Below, one piece after another: positions 14,956-22,911 of a DNA stretch of 23,116 bases. Every line of letters starts with the position of its first letter. Position 1 is the stretch's first letter. The stretch is taken from assembly GCA_947598345.1 (NCBI GenBank), contig CANQFF010000010.1:1-23116 (forward strand), given 5' to 3'. The DNA comes from an uncultured Bacilli bacterium (GTDB lineage: Bacteria > Bacillota_I > Bacilli_A > RF39 > UBA660). The notes under the pieces were generated by a model. That model was not told the origin of the DNA. It did not search any database and saw nothing but the letters and a program-made list of their open reading frames with translations. A program made the translations under genes and the position numbers.

Positions 14956-15450
14956 ATGGCTTTTATATCTAAAAATAGATTACTAGTAGTTTTGATAGTC
15001 ATATTTATAGGTCTTTTAGGTTTTTATGTAGTTCGCGAGTATATAGCGAGTAAACATATATATAAACCAGCATACTCTGAAAACGATAAATATAATATGG
15101 TTCCAAAAGTATATGGCGTAAATGAGTATTCTATAGTAAATATATCTGATGAATATATGTCTAAAGTATATTTAATAGATTATGTAAATCAACTTAGAAC
15201 TGATATGACTGCTGCATATAATTTATTAAATAAAGAATATAGAGATAAAAAATTTGGAAGTGTAAGTGCCTTTCAAGATTATATAAATAAATCTCATTAT
15301 TCCAATACCTTATCAAAATATTACTCTGAAATTATAGGTGGTCATAATGTATATGGTGCATATGATAGTTATAATAACTTGTATATATTTAAAACAGATG
15401 GTGTTTTACAATATGAAGTATATTTAGATGATTATACAGTAGAAATATAG
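14956..15450 (+). CDS. small bitopic protein, VirB8/TcpC-like (2)
   Basis: This is a 164-residue protein with a membrane helix at about 7-27 and an exported domain with the same order of elements as its neighbour: a helix (YLIDYVNQLR), a second helix (AYNLLNKEYRDKKFGS), a third element SVSAFQDYINK, then strands ending YEVYLDDYTVEI. The motif LNKEYRDKKF parallels LSDEYKDKYN in the preceding protein, which suggests ancient duplication or the same fold. NTF2-like proteins often read LLNKEYRKKFF at this point. AGGAG (14943-14947) overlaps the previous stop; ATG 14956. The pair may form a heteromeric VirB8-like ring component, which is an inference. Confidence 0.5.
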   Translation: MAFISKNRLLVVLIVIFIGLLGFYVVREYIASKHIYKPAYSENDKYNMVPKVYGVNEYSIVNISDEYMSKVYLIDYVNQLRTDMTAAYNLLNKEYRDKKFGSVSAFQDYINKSHYSNTLSKYYSEIIGGHNVYGAYDSYNNLYIFKTDGVLQYEVYLDDYTVEI

Positions 15451-15458
15451 GTGATAAT

Positions 15459-17540
15459 ATGAAGTTAAAATTTAGGGCCGATTCTAAAGATGTACTAATA
15501 TTTTGTATTTTTGTATTTGTTTGGCTTATTGTAGTAAGTTTTGCTGTTGCAAATGTTTCAAATTTTATAAATGGTGAATCATTTACAATTAATTTCTTTT
15601 TGGCTTTTTTACCTAAAAATATTGCTGCAACTCTTGTTTTCTTTTTCGCTGGTATTGTTGCCGCTTTTGCAGGGGTAAAGTCAGTATTTTTTGAAAGAGA
15701 AGAGGATGAAAAAGGAATAGGCTTATCAATAAGCGCAAGAAAGGAAAAAAATTATTCTAGATGGGCAAAACAAAGTGAAGTTGAAAAAGGTCTTGATGTG
15801 GAGTGTGTTGACCCTTTAGCTCCAAAAGCAGATGCAGCTGGAATCCCATTGATTATGAATCCCAAGAAAGTTTGGGTTGATAATGGTGGATATCATAATC
15901 TTGTAATTGGTTCTACTGGTGCTGGTAAAACACAAACCACAGTTTTGCCTATGGTTAATCTACTTGCAAAACACGATGAATCAATGATTATTACCGATCC
16001 TAAGGGAGAGATATATGAAAATACTTCTAATTATTTAAAAAGTTTAGGATATAATATAGTTTTACTTAATTTCCGTGATCCTCAACAGGGAAATGCTTGG
16101 AATCCTATGTATTTACCTTATTCACTTTATAAAAGTGGTAATATAGATAAATCAGTTGAATTATTAGAAGACTTAGCTGCTAATATTCTTCACGATCCAA
16201 GCGCTAAGGGGCAAGATCCATTTTGGGAAAATACCTCAGCTGACTATTTTGCCGGATTAGCTTGTGCTCTTTTTGAAGATGCTGCTGAAGATGAAATAAA
16301 TTTAAATAGTATAAGTTTAATGACAACTATAGGTGAGGAAAAGCTTGCAAATACGACATATATAAAAGATTATTTTAGTTATAAAGATCCAGGAGGTACT
16401 GCATATACAAAGGCATCTTCAACTTTAATGGCACCTTCTGAAACTAAGGGAAGTATTCTTTCTGTATTTAAACAAAAGATACAGTTGTTTGCCTCTCGTG
16501 CTAATTTATCTGAAATGCTATCAAATAATGATTTTGATATGAGAGATATTGGAACTAAAAAAACTGCAGTTTTTATAGTAATTCAGGATGAAAAAACAAC
16601 ATATCATTCACTTGTTACAATTTTTTTGAAACAATGTTATGAAACTTTAATTTCTGTAGCGCAAGAATCTGGTGGAAAACTTCCTCATAGAACTAATTTT
16701 ATACTAGATGAGTTTGCTAATATGCCACCTTTAAAAGATGTTACAACGATGGTAACAGCTGCCCGTTCTAGAAATATTCGTTTTACATTTATAATTCAAA
16801 ACTTCGCTCAATTATACGAAGTGTATGGAAAAGAAAATGGAGAAACTATTAAAGGTAACTGCGGTAATATTGTTTACTTAATAAGTACAGAGCTTAGTGC
16901 ACTTGAAGAAATAAGTAAAATGTGTGGTGAAGTAAAATCTAAAGAAAAAGAAAAAACTTCATCAACACCTCTTGTTACAGTAAGTGATTTACAAAGACTT
17001 AGTCAGTGGGAAACAATAATATTAAGACTTAGAACAATGCCTTTTAAAACAAAATTAACACCTAATTTTCAAATGAATTGGGGTCATAATTTTCCAAAGG
17101 CAGAATATCCAAAAAGGGAAAAAGTACCTGTTAAAACATTCGATTTAAAAACATTTGTAAATAAAAAAAGAGAAGAAAAAATAAATGGAATGCTAAATTC
17201 AGATATGGCGAAAAATACTCCTACGCCACCTTTTGGTGGACTTCCATTTAATCCATTTGAAGTTTCAGAACATAATCCAACTAGAAATGCAGGTGGTAAT
17301 AATAGTTTTAATGTCGATGATTTTGTTAAAAGAATAGATGCTAAAATAGCTGAGTTAGAAGAAGAAGAAAGACAAGAAAATTTGAAAAAAGGAATCAATA
17401 ATGAAAAAGGTAATACGATTGAAGATCTATTATCTAAAAAAGAGGACAACAATGTTACTAAACCAGAATCTATAGAGTTATCTGATTCAAATGATGTTAC
17501 AGATGATCAATTTTTTGACGATTTCTTCTCAGATGAATAA
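15459..17540 (+). CDS. virD4: VirD4/TraG-type coupling ATPase
   Basis: This is a 693-residue protein. Two N-terminal helices (about 12-34 and 48-72) anchor it in the membrane. Walker A is GSTGAGKT (151-158), followed by ITDPKGEIYE and FRDPQQGNAWNP, both typical of TraG/VirD4. Walker B is FILDEFANMP (414-423), then ARSRNIRFTFIIQNFAQL and GNCGNIVYL (467-475). Residues about 230-345 form the helical all-alpha domain region used for substrate recognition. The C-terminal 130 residues are a low-complexity tail with a charged coiled-coil-like part and a very acidic end. Coupling proteins bring substrates to the channel, normally a relaxase-DNA complex, but no relaxase is encoded here. GGTGAT (15450-15455) overlaps the previous stop and lies 3 bases before ATG 15459. 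It is the last gene of the T4SS operon. Confidence 0.92.
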   Translation: MKLKFRADSKDVLIFCIFVFVWLIVVSFAVANVSNFINGESFTINFFLAFLPKNIAATLVFFFAGIVAAFAGVKSVFFEREEDEKGIGLSISARKEKNYSRWAKQSEVEKGLDVECVDPLAPKADAAGIPLIMNPKKVWVDNGGYHNLVIGSTGAGKTQTTVLPMVNLLAKHDESMIITDPKGEIYENTSNYLKSLGYNIVLLNFRDPQQGNAWNPMYLPYSLYKSGNIDKSVELLEDLAANILHDPSAKGQDPFWENTSADYFAGLACALFEDAAEDEINLNSISLMTTIGEEKLANTTYIKDYFSYKDPGGTAYTKASSTLMAPSETKGSILSVFKQKIQLFASRANLSEMLSNNDFDMRDIGTKKTAVFIVIQDEKTTYHSLVTIFLKQCYETLISVAQESGGKLPHRTNFILDEFANMPPLKDVTTMVTAARSRNIRFTFIIQNFAQLYEVYGKENGETIKGNCGNIVYLISTELSALEEISKMCGEVKSKEKEKTSSTPLVTVSDLQRLSQWETIILRLRTMPFKTKLTPNFQMNWGHNFPKAEYPKREKVPVKTFDLKTFVNKKREEKINGMLNSDMAKNTPTPPFGGLPFNPFEVSEHNPTRNAGGNNSFNVDDFVKRIDAKIAELEEEERQENLKKGINNEKGNTIEDLLSKKEDNNVTKPESIELSDSNDVTDDQFFDDFFSDE

Positions 17541-17595
17541 ACTATTTAACTTTATAAAATATAATTGCCTTCATATAATGTATTAGGGTGGTTAT

Positions 17596-17883
17596 ATGAT
17601 AGAAAGTATTTCTGTATCCGAACTAAGGAATCTTGGTAATGTAAATTTAATAGATATAAGAAGTATTGAAAAATACAATGACAAACATATACCTATGGCA
17701 AAAAATATTCCTTTAGAACAATTGTTGATAAATTATAATAAATATTTAAATAAATATGAAAAATATTATATTTATTGTCAAAAAGGAATTCAAAGTAGAA
17801 AAATATGTCAAATATTAAAAAACAATGGTTACAATGTTATAAATGTAACTGGAGGATACGAGGCTTGGATTTTGAGTGAATAA
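17596..17883 (+). CDS. single-domain rhodanese-like protein
   Basis: This 95-residue protein matches one rhodanese domain over its whole length. It has NLIDIRS near the start (Asp20, Arg22), the H-I-P-M-A-x-N-I-P substrate-side motif at 31-39, and the active-site loop CQKGIQSR (Cys61 to Arg68), then GYNVINVTGGYEAW. The catalytic Cys is present, so it can accept and pass on sulfane sulfur. Cytoplasmic; no signal or helix. ATG 17596 follows AGGGTGG (17585-17591). It lies 55 bases after the coupling-protein gene and ends in a hairpin, with no evident functional tie to the T4SS. A -10-like TATAAT at 17574-17579 has no good -35, so it may be read through from upstream. Confidence 0.88.
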   Translation: MIESISVSELRNLGNVNLIDIRSIEKYNDKHIPMAKNIPLEQLLINYNKYLNKYEKYYIYCQKGIQSRKICQILKNNGYNVINVTGGYEAWILSE

Positions 17884-17909
17884 GATATTAATTTATCTTA
17901 TTTTTCTTT
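17879..17909 (+). terminator. probable intrinsic terminator after the rhodanese gene
   Basis: A 9-pair perfect hairpin (17879-17887 with 17894-17902, 6-base loop) overlaps the stop codon and is followed by a T-rich run (TTTTTCTTT). The stem is almost all A-T, so the terminator is weak. Confidence 0.55.
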
Positions 17910-17940
17910 ACATTTTTTATTATAATTATTTAAAAAGGTA

Positions 17941-17970
17941 TTGCAACTATTTATATAAATAAATTATAAT
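17941..17970 (+). promoter_or_regulatory. promoter of rnr
   Basis: TTGCAA (17941-17946), an 18-base spacer and TATAAT (17965-17970). Transcription is expected at about 17977, which would leave only about 10 bases before the TTG start at 17987 and would place the in-frame ATG at 17975 outside the transcript. Confidence 0.62.
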
Positions 17971-17986
17971 ATAAATGGTGATTACT

Positions 17987-20077
17987 TTGAAAGATAAAAT
18001 TTTAGAAATATTAAGTAAGGATGCAAGTGCGTTATCAGTATCAGAAATTGAAGAAAGCTTAGGATTAAAAAGTGTAGATGAATTAAAGGAACTTTTAAAA
18101 GAATTAAATGAATTAGAGCAGGAATATAAAATTTATAGAACAAAAAAAGATAAATACATGCTTTTTGATAACAGTAATTTAAAAGTAGGAATTTTATTAT
18201 CTACAAAAAAAGGATATGGATTTGTAGATATTATTGGTGATGAAGATGTTTTTGTACACCAAGATAATCTAAACGGCGCTATAAATAATGACCAAGTAAT
18301 AGTAGAAATAACTTCAAAAAAAGGTCTTAAGTTAGAAGGAAGAATAGTAAAAGTAATTGAAAGAAAATTAAAACAGTTTGTTGGTAAAGTATACTTTAAA
18401 AATAATAAATGTTTAATCGATTTAGATGATAAAAAAGTTAATTTAAATATAGAAATAGATTCTGATAAAACTTTAGGCGCTGTAAGTGGTAATAAAGTAG
18501 TTGTAAGACTTTTAAATAGGATAAGTAACAATAATTATAAAGGAGTTATTATAAAAGTTTTAGGTCATGTTGATGATCCAGGTGTAGATATTTTAAGTAT
18601 AGCAGCTAAATATGAAATAGAAGAAGAATTTCCAAAAGATGTATTAGAACAATTAAAAACTATTCCAGATCATGTATTAGAAAGTGAATATTCTTCAAGA
18701 GTAGATTTAAGAAATGAAATTATTTTTACAATAGATGGCGATGATACTAAAGATATAGATGATGCTGTATCTATAGAAAAATTAGATAATGGAAACTATA
18801 AACTAGGTGTACATATTGCTGATGTAAGTTATTATGTTAAAGAAAATAGTCCGTTAGATGAAGAAGCCTTTAAAAGGGGAACAAGTGTTTATTTATCTAA
18901 TACTGTAATACCTATGTTGCCACATCAATTATCTAATGGTATATGTTCATTAAATCCTAATGTTGATAGATTAGCGCTAAGTTGTGTTATGGAAATTGAC
19001 GGTAGTGGTGAAGTAAAAGAATATGATATATTTGAAAGTGTTATAAAATCAAATATACAAATGACATATAAGAAGGTTAATAGTATTTTAGAAGATAATA
19101 TTATTCCAGAAGGATACGAGCCATATGTTGATAAATTAAGAGATATGAGTGATTTGGCTTCAATTTTAAGGAAAAATAAAATATCAAAAGGGTATATCGA
19201 TTTTGATATTGATGAAGCAAAGATAATAACAAATGAAGAAGGAGAAGCAATAGATGTAGTATTAAGAAATCGTGGTATCGGTGAAAACTTAATAGAAGAT
19301 TTTATGATAGCTGCTAATGAGACAGTAGCTAGACATATAACATACTTAGAATATCCTTTTATATATCGTGTTCACGGTGAGCCTAGTGAAGAGAAGATAA
19401 ATAATTTTTTGAATTTTGTTAGTGTGCTTGGTCATAGTGTTCATAAAATGAAAAAAATAACTCCTAAATCAATGCAAGATTTACTAGGTGAGCTTAAAGA
19501 TGTAAAGGAATATTCTGTACTTTCTACATTACTTCTTAGAAGTATGCAAAAAGCAGTATATGATAAAAACAATATAGGACATTTTGGCCTTGCTAGTAAA
19601 TGTTATACACACTTTACATCTCCTATTAGAAGATACCCAGATTTAACAGTACATAGATTGCTTAGAACATATTTATTTGAAAATAAAATAGATAACGAAA
19701 CTTTAAAATATTGGGATACTAAACTAGTTCCTATTTCTTCCTGGTCATCTGAAAGAGAGAGAGCCTCAATAGAATGTGAAAGAGAAGTAGATGATATGAA
19801 AATGGCAGAATATATGGAAAAACATATCGGTGAAGAATTTACAGGAATAATATCTGGTGTTATGAGCTTTGGAATGTTTATTGAGCTACCTAATAAAATA
19901 GAAGGTTTAATTAGAATAGATGATTTAACAGATGATTATTATAGATATGATGAATCAACATTTTCTCTTGTAGGTAATAATAATAAGAGAGGATATAGAT
20001 TAGGTGATGAAGTAAAAGTTGTTGTTAAATCAGCCAGCAAGATAAACCATACGGTCGATTTTATGTTAAAGAGATAG
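17987..20077 (+). CDS. rnr: ribonuclease R
   Basis: This is a 3'-5' processive exoribonuclease of the RNase II/R family, about 696 residues. An N-terminal winged-helix region (1-60) is followed by a cold-shock domain with GYGFVDIIGDEDVFVH (about 76-91), a second OB region, the RNB catalytic domain with the acidic cluster DDTKDIDDA (252-260), and a C-terminal S1 domain with SGVMSFGMFIELP and a short basic end. RNase R degrades structured RNA and, with SmpB-tmRNA, non-stop mRNA; smpB lies downstream. I choose TTG 17987 over the in-frame ATG 17975: GGTGAT (17977-17982) lies 4 bases before the TTG, and the predicted transcript starts after the ATG. The product then begins MKDKILEIL, a usual RNase R start. 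Confidence 0.93.
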   Translation: MKDKILEILSKDASALSVSEIEESLGLKSVDELKELLKELNELEQEYKIYRTKKDKYMLFDNSNLKVGILLSTKKGYGFVDIIGDEDVFVHQDNLNGAINNDQVIVEITSKKGLKLEGRIVKVIERKLKQFVGKVYFKNNKCLIDLDDKKVNLNIEIDSDKTLGAVSGNKVVVRLLNRISNNNYKGVIIKVLGHVDDPGVDILSIAAKYEIEEEFPKDVLEQLKTIPDHVLESEYSSRVDLRNEIIFTIDGDDTKDIDDAVSIEKLDNGNYKLGVHIADVSYYVKENSPLDEEAFKRGTSVYLSNTVIPMLPHQLSNGICSLNPNVDRLALSCVMEIDGSGEVKEYDIFESVIKSNIQMTYKKVNSILEDNIIPEGYEPYVDKLRDMSDLASILRKNKISKGYIDFDIDEAKIITNEEGEAIDVVLRNRGIGENLIEDFMIAANETVARHITYLEYPFIYRVHGEPSEEKINNFLNFVSVLGHSVHKMKKITPKSMQDLLGELKDVKEYSVLSTLLLRSMQKAVYDKNNIGHFGLASKCYTHFTSPIRRYPDLTVHRLLRTYLFENKIDNETLKYWDTKLVPISSWSSERERASIECEREVDDMKMAEYMEKHIGEEFTGIISGVMSFGMFIELPNKIEGLIRIDDLTDDYYRYDESTFSLVGNNNKRGYRLGDEVKVVVKSASKINHTVDFMLKR

Positions 20078-20097
20078 ACTTTATCTCTTTTTTGTTT
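20068..20097 (+). terminator. intrinsic terminator after rnr
   Basis: A perfect 9-pair hairpin (20068-20076 with 20082-20090, 5-base loop) overlaps the stop codon TAG 20075-20077. Six T (20088-20093), then G and four more T, follow. Confidence 0.75.
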
Positions 20098-20103
20098 TAT
20101 AAT
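20075..20103 (+). promoter_or_regulatory. probable promoter of the capA-like/smpB unit, inside the terminator
   Basis: TAGACT (20075-20080, 4 of 6 matches) lies in the hairpin and overlaps the rnr stop. After 17 bases comes a perfect TATAAT (20098-20103). The T-run forms much of the spacer, as in the promoter at 5653. Confidence 0.5.
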
Positions 20104-20121
20104 ATTGTTGGTGATAATAAA

Positions 20122-21234
20122 GTGAAACGAAAATTAAAAAAAGGTGTTTATGCTGGATTATTAATTATTTTAATTTTAATTATAATTGTAGTAATTATTT
20201 TTAAAAATCAAAACGAGAAAAATGTCGATAAAAGTAAATCAGAAGTAAACTCTACAGTTGAACCTGAAGAACCAAAAACAAAAAAATTATCATTATTTGC
20301 AGTTGGTGATGTATTAATACACGAAAGTGTGTATAAAGATGCATACGATAGTTCAAATGATACATATAACTTTCATAAAATGTTTACAGAGGTTGAACCA
20401 ATTATAAAAAAATATGATTTGAAATTTTGTAATCAAGAATCAATAATAGGGGGCAGTGCATTAGGAATAAGCGGTTATCCAAGCTTTAATTCACCAGATG
20501 AAATAGGAGATGAAATAGTTAATCTTGGATTTAATTTAATAAGCCTAGCAAATAATCATGCTTTAGATAAAGGTGAAGATGCAATTTTATATTCGAATAG
20601 TTATTGGAGTACAAAAGATGTAAATACAGCTGGTTCATATACAAGTATGGAAGATAGAAATAGGGTTAGAGTATATGAAAAAAATGGAATAAAATATGCT
20701 TTTTTAGCTTATACTACTAGTTTAAATGGAAATGCATTAAAGAAAGATTATTTAGTTAATATGTATAGCGCTGAGAAAGCAAAGAATGATATTGAGGCTA
20801 TTAAAAGTCAAGTAGATGTAATAATTGTGTCAATGCATTGGGGTGAAGAATACAGTAATACACCAAATAGTAGTCAAAAGCAAATAGCTGAGTATTTATC
20901 TAGCCTAGGTGTTAATTTAATAATTGGACATCATCCACATGTCGTTCAACCTGTAGAATATATTAATAATACACTAGTTATATATTCTTTAGGAAATTTT
21001 ATATCAAATCAATTGACACTTGGAATAAATCAAGGAATAGGTCTTATAGTTGGTGTAGATATAATAGTAGATGAAGACGGTGTAAAGTTTGATAATTTAT
21101 ATAAGGAGTTAATACTTTCTTATTCAAATAATAGTACAAATTTTAAAGTTATACCATTTCCAAAATTAAATAATAATTTACTTAACGATTATGAGGCCAT
21201 AGAGAAAAAGTATATGGCTATTGTAAATGGATAG
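20122..21234 (+). CDS. CapA-family metallophosphatase-like protein, copy 1
   Basis: This is a 370-residue protein anchored by one N-terminal helix (about 9-27), with an acidic linker and an exported CapA/PGA_cap domain (55-360). Motifs of the calcineurin-like family are complete: GD (62-63), NQE (104-106), NNH (144-146), MHWGEE (238-243), GHHPHV (269-274) and SLGNF (289-293). CapA proteins act in poly-gamma-glutamate capsule export and anchoring, but no capB, capC or pgs ligase gene is here, so the substrate is unknown. The start is GTG 20122: GGTGAT (20110-20115) lies 6 bases upstream, while the first in-frame start (20092) falls within the terminator and promoter. It is one of a tandem pair inserted between rnr and smpB. 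Confidence 0.85.
   Translation: MKRKLKKGVYAGLLIILILIIIVVIIFKNQNEKNVDKSKSEVNSTVEPEEPKTKKLSLFAVGDVLIHESVYKDAYDSSNDTYNFHKMFTEVEPIIKKYDLKFCNQESIIGGSALGISGYPSFNSPDEIGDEIVNLGFNLISLANNHALDKGEDAILYSNSYWSTKDVNTAGSYTSMEDRNRVRVYEKNGIKYAFLAYTTSLNGNALKKDYLVNMYSAEKAKNDIEAIKSQVDVIIVSMHWGEEYSNTPNSSQKQIAEYLSSLGVNLIIGHHPHVVQPVEYINNTLVIYSLGNFISNQLTLGINQGIGLIVGVDIIVDEDGVKFDNLYKELILSYSNNSTNFKVIPFPKLNNNLLNDYEAIEKKYMAIVNG
20548..20577. repeat. 30-base identity between the two capA-like genes (NNH region), copy 1
   Basis: The stretch is identical to 21692-21721 and encodes the catalytic NNH segment ANNHALDKGE. A second identical run of 26 bases occurs at 20893-20918 and 22046-22071. Confidence 0.85.
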
Positions 21235-21253
21235 TTAAAGGAGTGTTCTTTGT

Positions 21254-22399
21254 ATGAAAAAAAGAAAATTGAAAAAGAAAAAAATTATACTATTTATAGT
21301 TATATTTATAATTATAGTAGGTTTAATAATAACAGGAATAATGCTATTTAATGATAGTAATAAAAAAACAGATCCAAAGAAAGATAACACTAATGAAGTG
21401 CCAAATGAAATAGTTGAGCCTGAACCAAAAAGAATGTCTTTAGTAGCTGTTGGTGATGCTTTGATACATAGTGGTGTTTATTATGATGCTAATTTAGGAA
21501 ATGGTAATTATGACTTTAGTCATATGTTTACAGAAATAACTCCATTAATAGAAAAATATGATTTAAGATATTATAATCAAGAAACAATAATAGGTGGTAA
21601 AAATTTAGGAATATCAAATTATCCGTTATTTAACTCACCAGATGAAATAGGTGAAGATTTAGTAAGTGCTGGATTTAATATGGTTAGTTTAGCAAATAAT
21701 CATGCTTTAGATAAAGGTGAAACTGGAATATTATATTCAGTTAAGTTTTGGGAAAATCAAGGAGTTATAACAAGCGGACAAAATAATTCTGATACTGATA
21801 GAGCAAGTAAAATAAAAGTTTATGAACAAAATGGAATAAAATATGCATTTATTGCTTATACTGATTCAACTAATGGTATAGCTGTTCCATATGGTAAAGA
21901 TTATTTAATTAATGTATATTCAAATGAACAAGCAAAAACTGATATAGAAAGCATAAAAGATGAGGTTGATGTAATAATAGTATCTATGCATTGGGGGGAA
22001 GAATATACACACGAGCCAAATCAAACACAAAAAGAAGAAGCAAAATATTTATCTAGCCTAGGTGTTAATTTGATAATAGGATCACATGCACATGTTATTC
22101 AACCTGTTGATTATGTTGGAGATACTTTAGTAATATATTCACTTGGAAATTTTATTTCCGCACAATGGACTTTAGGATTAGAAAATATAATAGGACTAAT
22201 GGTTGGTATGGATATAGTTGTAGATAATGATAAAGTTACTTTTGAAAATATAGATTATAAACTTTTATACACTTATTGTACTACCAGCTATAGGAATTTC
22301 AAAGTAATACCTTTTGAAAATTTGGATGATAGTATTCTTAATAATTATAAGTCTATTGAACAAGAATATTTAGGTATAGTAAATAGAAAGGTAAACTAA
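21254..22399 (+). CDS. CapA-family metallophosphatase-like protein, copy 2
   Basis: This 381-residue tandem duplicate of the preceding gene has the same plan: a basic N-terminus, helix (about 11-32), a Pro/Glu linker and the CapA domain (60-375). Motifs: GD (67-68), NQE (108-110), NNH (148-150), MHWGEE (245-250), GSHAHV (276-281) and SLGNF (296-300). The first His of GHHPHV is Ser here, a substitution common in the family, so it need not be inactive. ATG 21254 is preceded by AAAGGAGTG (21237-21245) and lies 19 bases after copy 1; smpB follows one base after its stop. The two copies likely work together or on related surface polymers. Confidence 0.85.
   Translation: MKKRKLKKKKIILFIVIFIIIVGLIITGIMLFNDSNKKTDPKKDNTNEVPNEIVEPEPKRMSLVAVGDALIHSGVYYDANLGNGNYDFSHMFTEITPLIEKYDLRYYNQETIIGGKNLGISNYPLFNSPDEIGEDLVSAGFNMVSLANNHALDKGETGILYSVKFWENQGVITSGQNNSDTDRASKIKVYEQNGIKYAFIAYTDSTNGIAVPYGKDYLINVYSNEQAKTDIESIKDEVDVIIVSMHWGEEYTHEPNQTQKEEAKYLSSLGVNLIIGSHAHVIQPVDYVGDTLVIYSLGNFISAQWTLGLENIIGLMVGMDIVVDNDKVTFENIDYKLLYTYCTTSYRNFKVIPFENLDDSILNNYKSIEQEYLGIVNRKVN
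21692..21721. repeat. 30-base identity between the two capA-like genes, copy 2
   Basis: This is the second copy of 20548-20577. The identity tracks the active site and supports tandem duplication. Confidence 0.85.
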
Positions 22400-22400
22400 C

Positions 22401-22841
22401 ATGCTAGAAATAAAAAATAAAAAAGCAAATTATGATTATTATATAGAAGATGAAATAGAATGTGGTATAGTATTAAAAGGTACAGAAATAAAATCTATTA
22501 GAGCTGGTCTAGCTAATTTAAAAGATTGTTATGCTGTAATAAAAAATAATGAAGTATGGTTACTTAACATGTATATAGGTAAGTATGATAATGCAGGAAT
22601 ATTTAACCATGAAGAAAGAAGAACAAGAAAATTATTATTAAACAAAAAAGAAATATTAAAATTAAGAGATAAAATAGAGATAAGTGGATATACACTTGTA
22701 CCTATAAAATTATATTTTAAAAATAATAAAGCAAAAATTCTTATAGGTATAGGTAAAGGTAAAAAATTATATGATAAAAGACAATCTATAAAGGAAAAAG
22801 ATATAAAAAGACAAATAGATAAATCTTTAAAAAATAATTAA
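22401..22841 (+). CDS. smpB: SmpB, tmRNA-binding protein
   Basis: This 146-residue protein binds tmRNA and places it in stalled ribosomes for trans-translation. Family signatures run in order: YYIEDEIECGIVLKGTEIKS, an NLKDCYAVIKN segment, FNHEERRTRKLLLNKKEI, then TLVPIKLYFKNNKAKI and the basic tail GKGKKLYDKRQSIKEKD, which inserts into the mRNA channel. The length is normal. ATG 22401 starts one base after the second capA-like stop, with GAAAGGT (22386-22392) as ribosome site, so it is co-transcribed with the capA-like pair instead of following rnr directly. No ssrA gene is visible downstream within the window. Confidence 0.95.
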   Translation: MLEIKNKKANYDYYIEDEIECGIVLKGTEIKSIRAGLANLKDCYAVIKNNEVWLLNMYIGKYDNAGIFNHEERRTRKLLLNKKEILKLRDKIEISGYTLVPIKLYFKNNKAKILIGIGKGKKLYDKRQSIKEKDIKRQIDKSLKNN

Positions 22842-22848
22842 ATAATAC

Positions 22849-22877
22849 TTGCATTTTTAACATATTTATTATATACT
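22849..22877 (+). promoter_or_regulatory. promoter of spoVG
   Basis: TTGCAT (22849-22854), 17 bases, TATACT (22872-22877). Transcription would begin near 22884, followed by the strong site AGGAGGAGATGAT before ATG 22912. Confidence 0.6.
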
Positions 22878-22911
22878 TAAATTGTGAAATATAACAGGAG
22901 GAGATGATTTT

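Noticed and set aside
17084..17452. Minus-strand open frame opposite the VirD4 tail
   Set aside because: Antisense shadow of a low-complexity coding region; no promoter or ribosome site.
17551..17579. Possible promoter before the rhodanese gene
   Set aside because: TATAAT occurs at 17574-17579 (and 17560-17565), but the -35 position reads TTTATA, and TATAAT is frequent by chance in such AT-rich DNA. Not listed as a feature.
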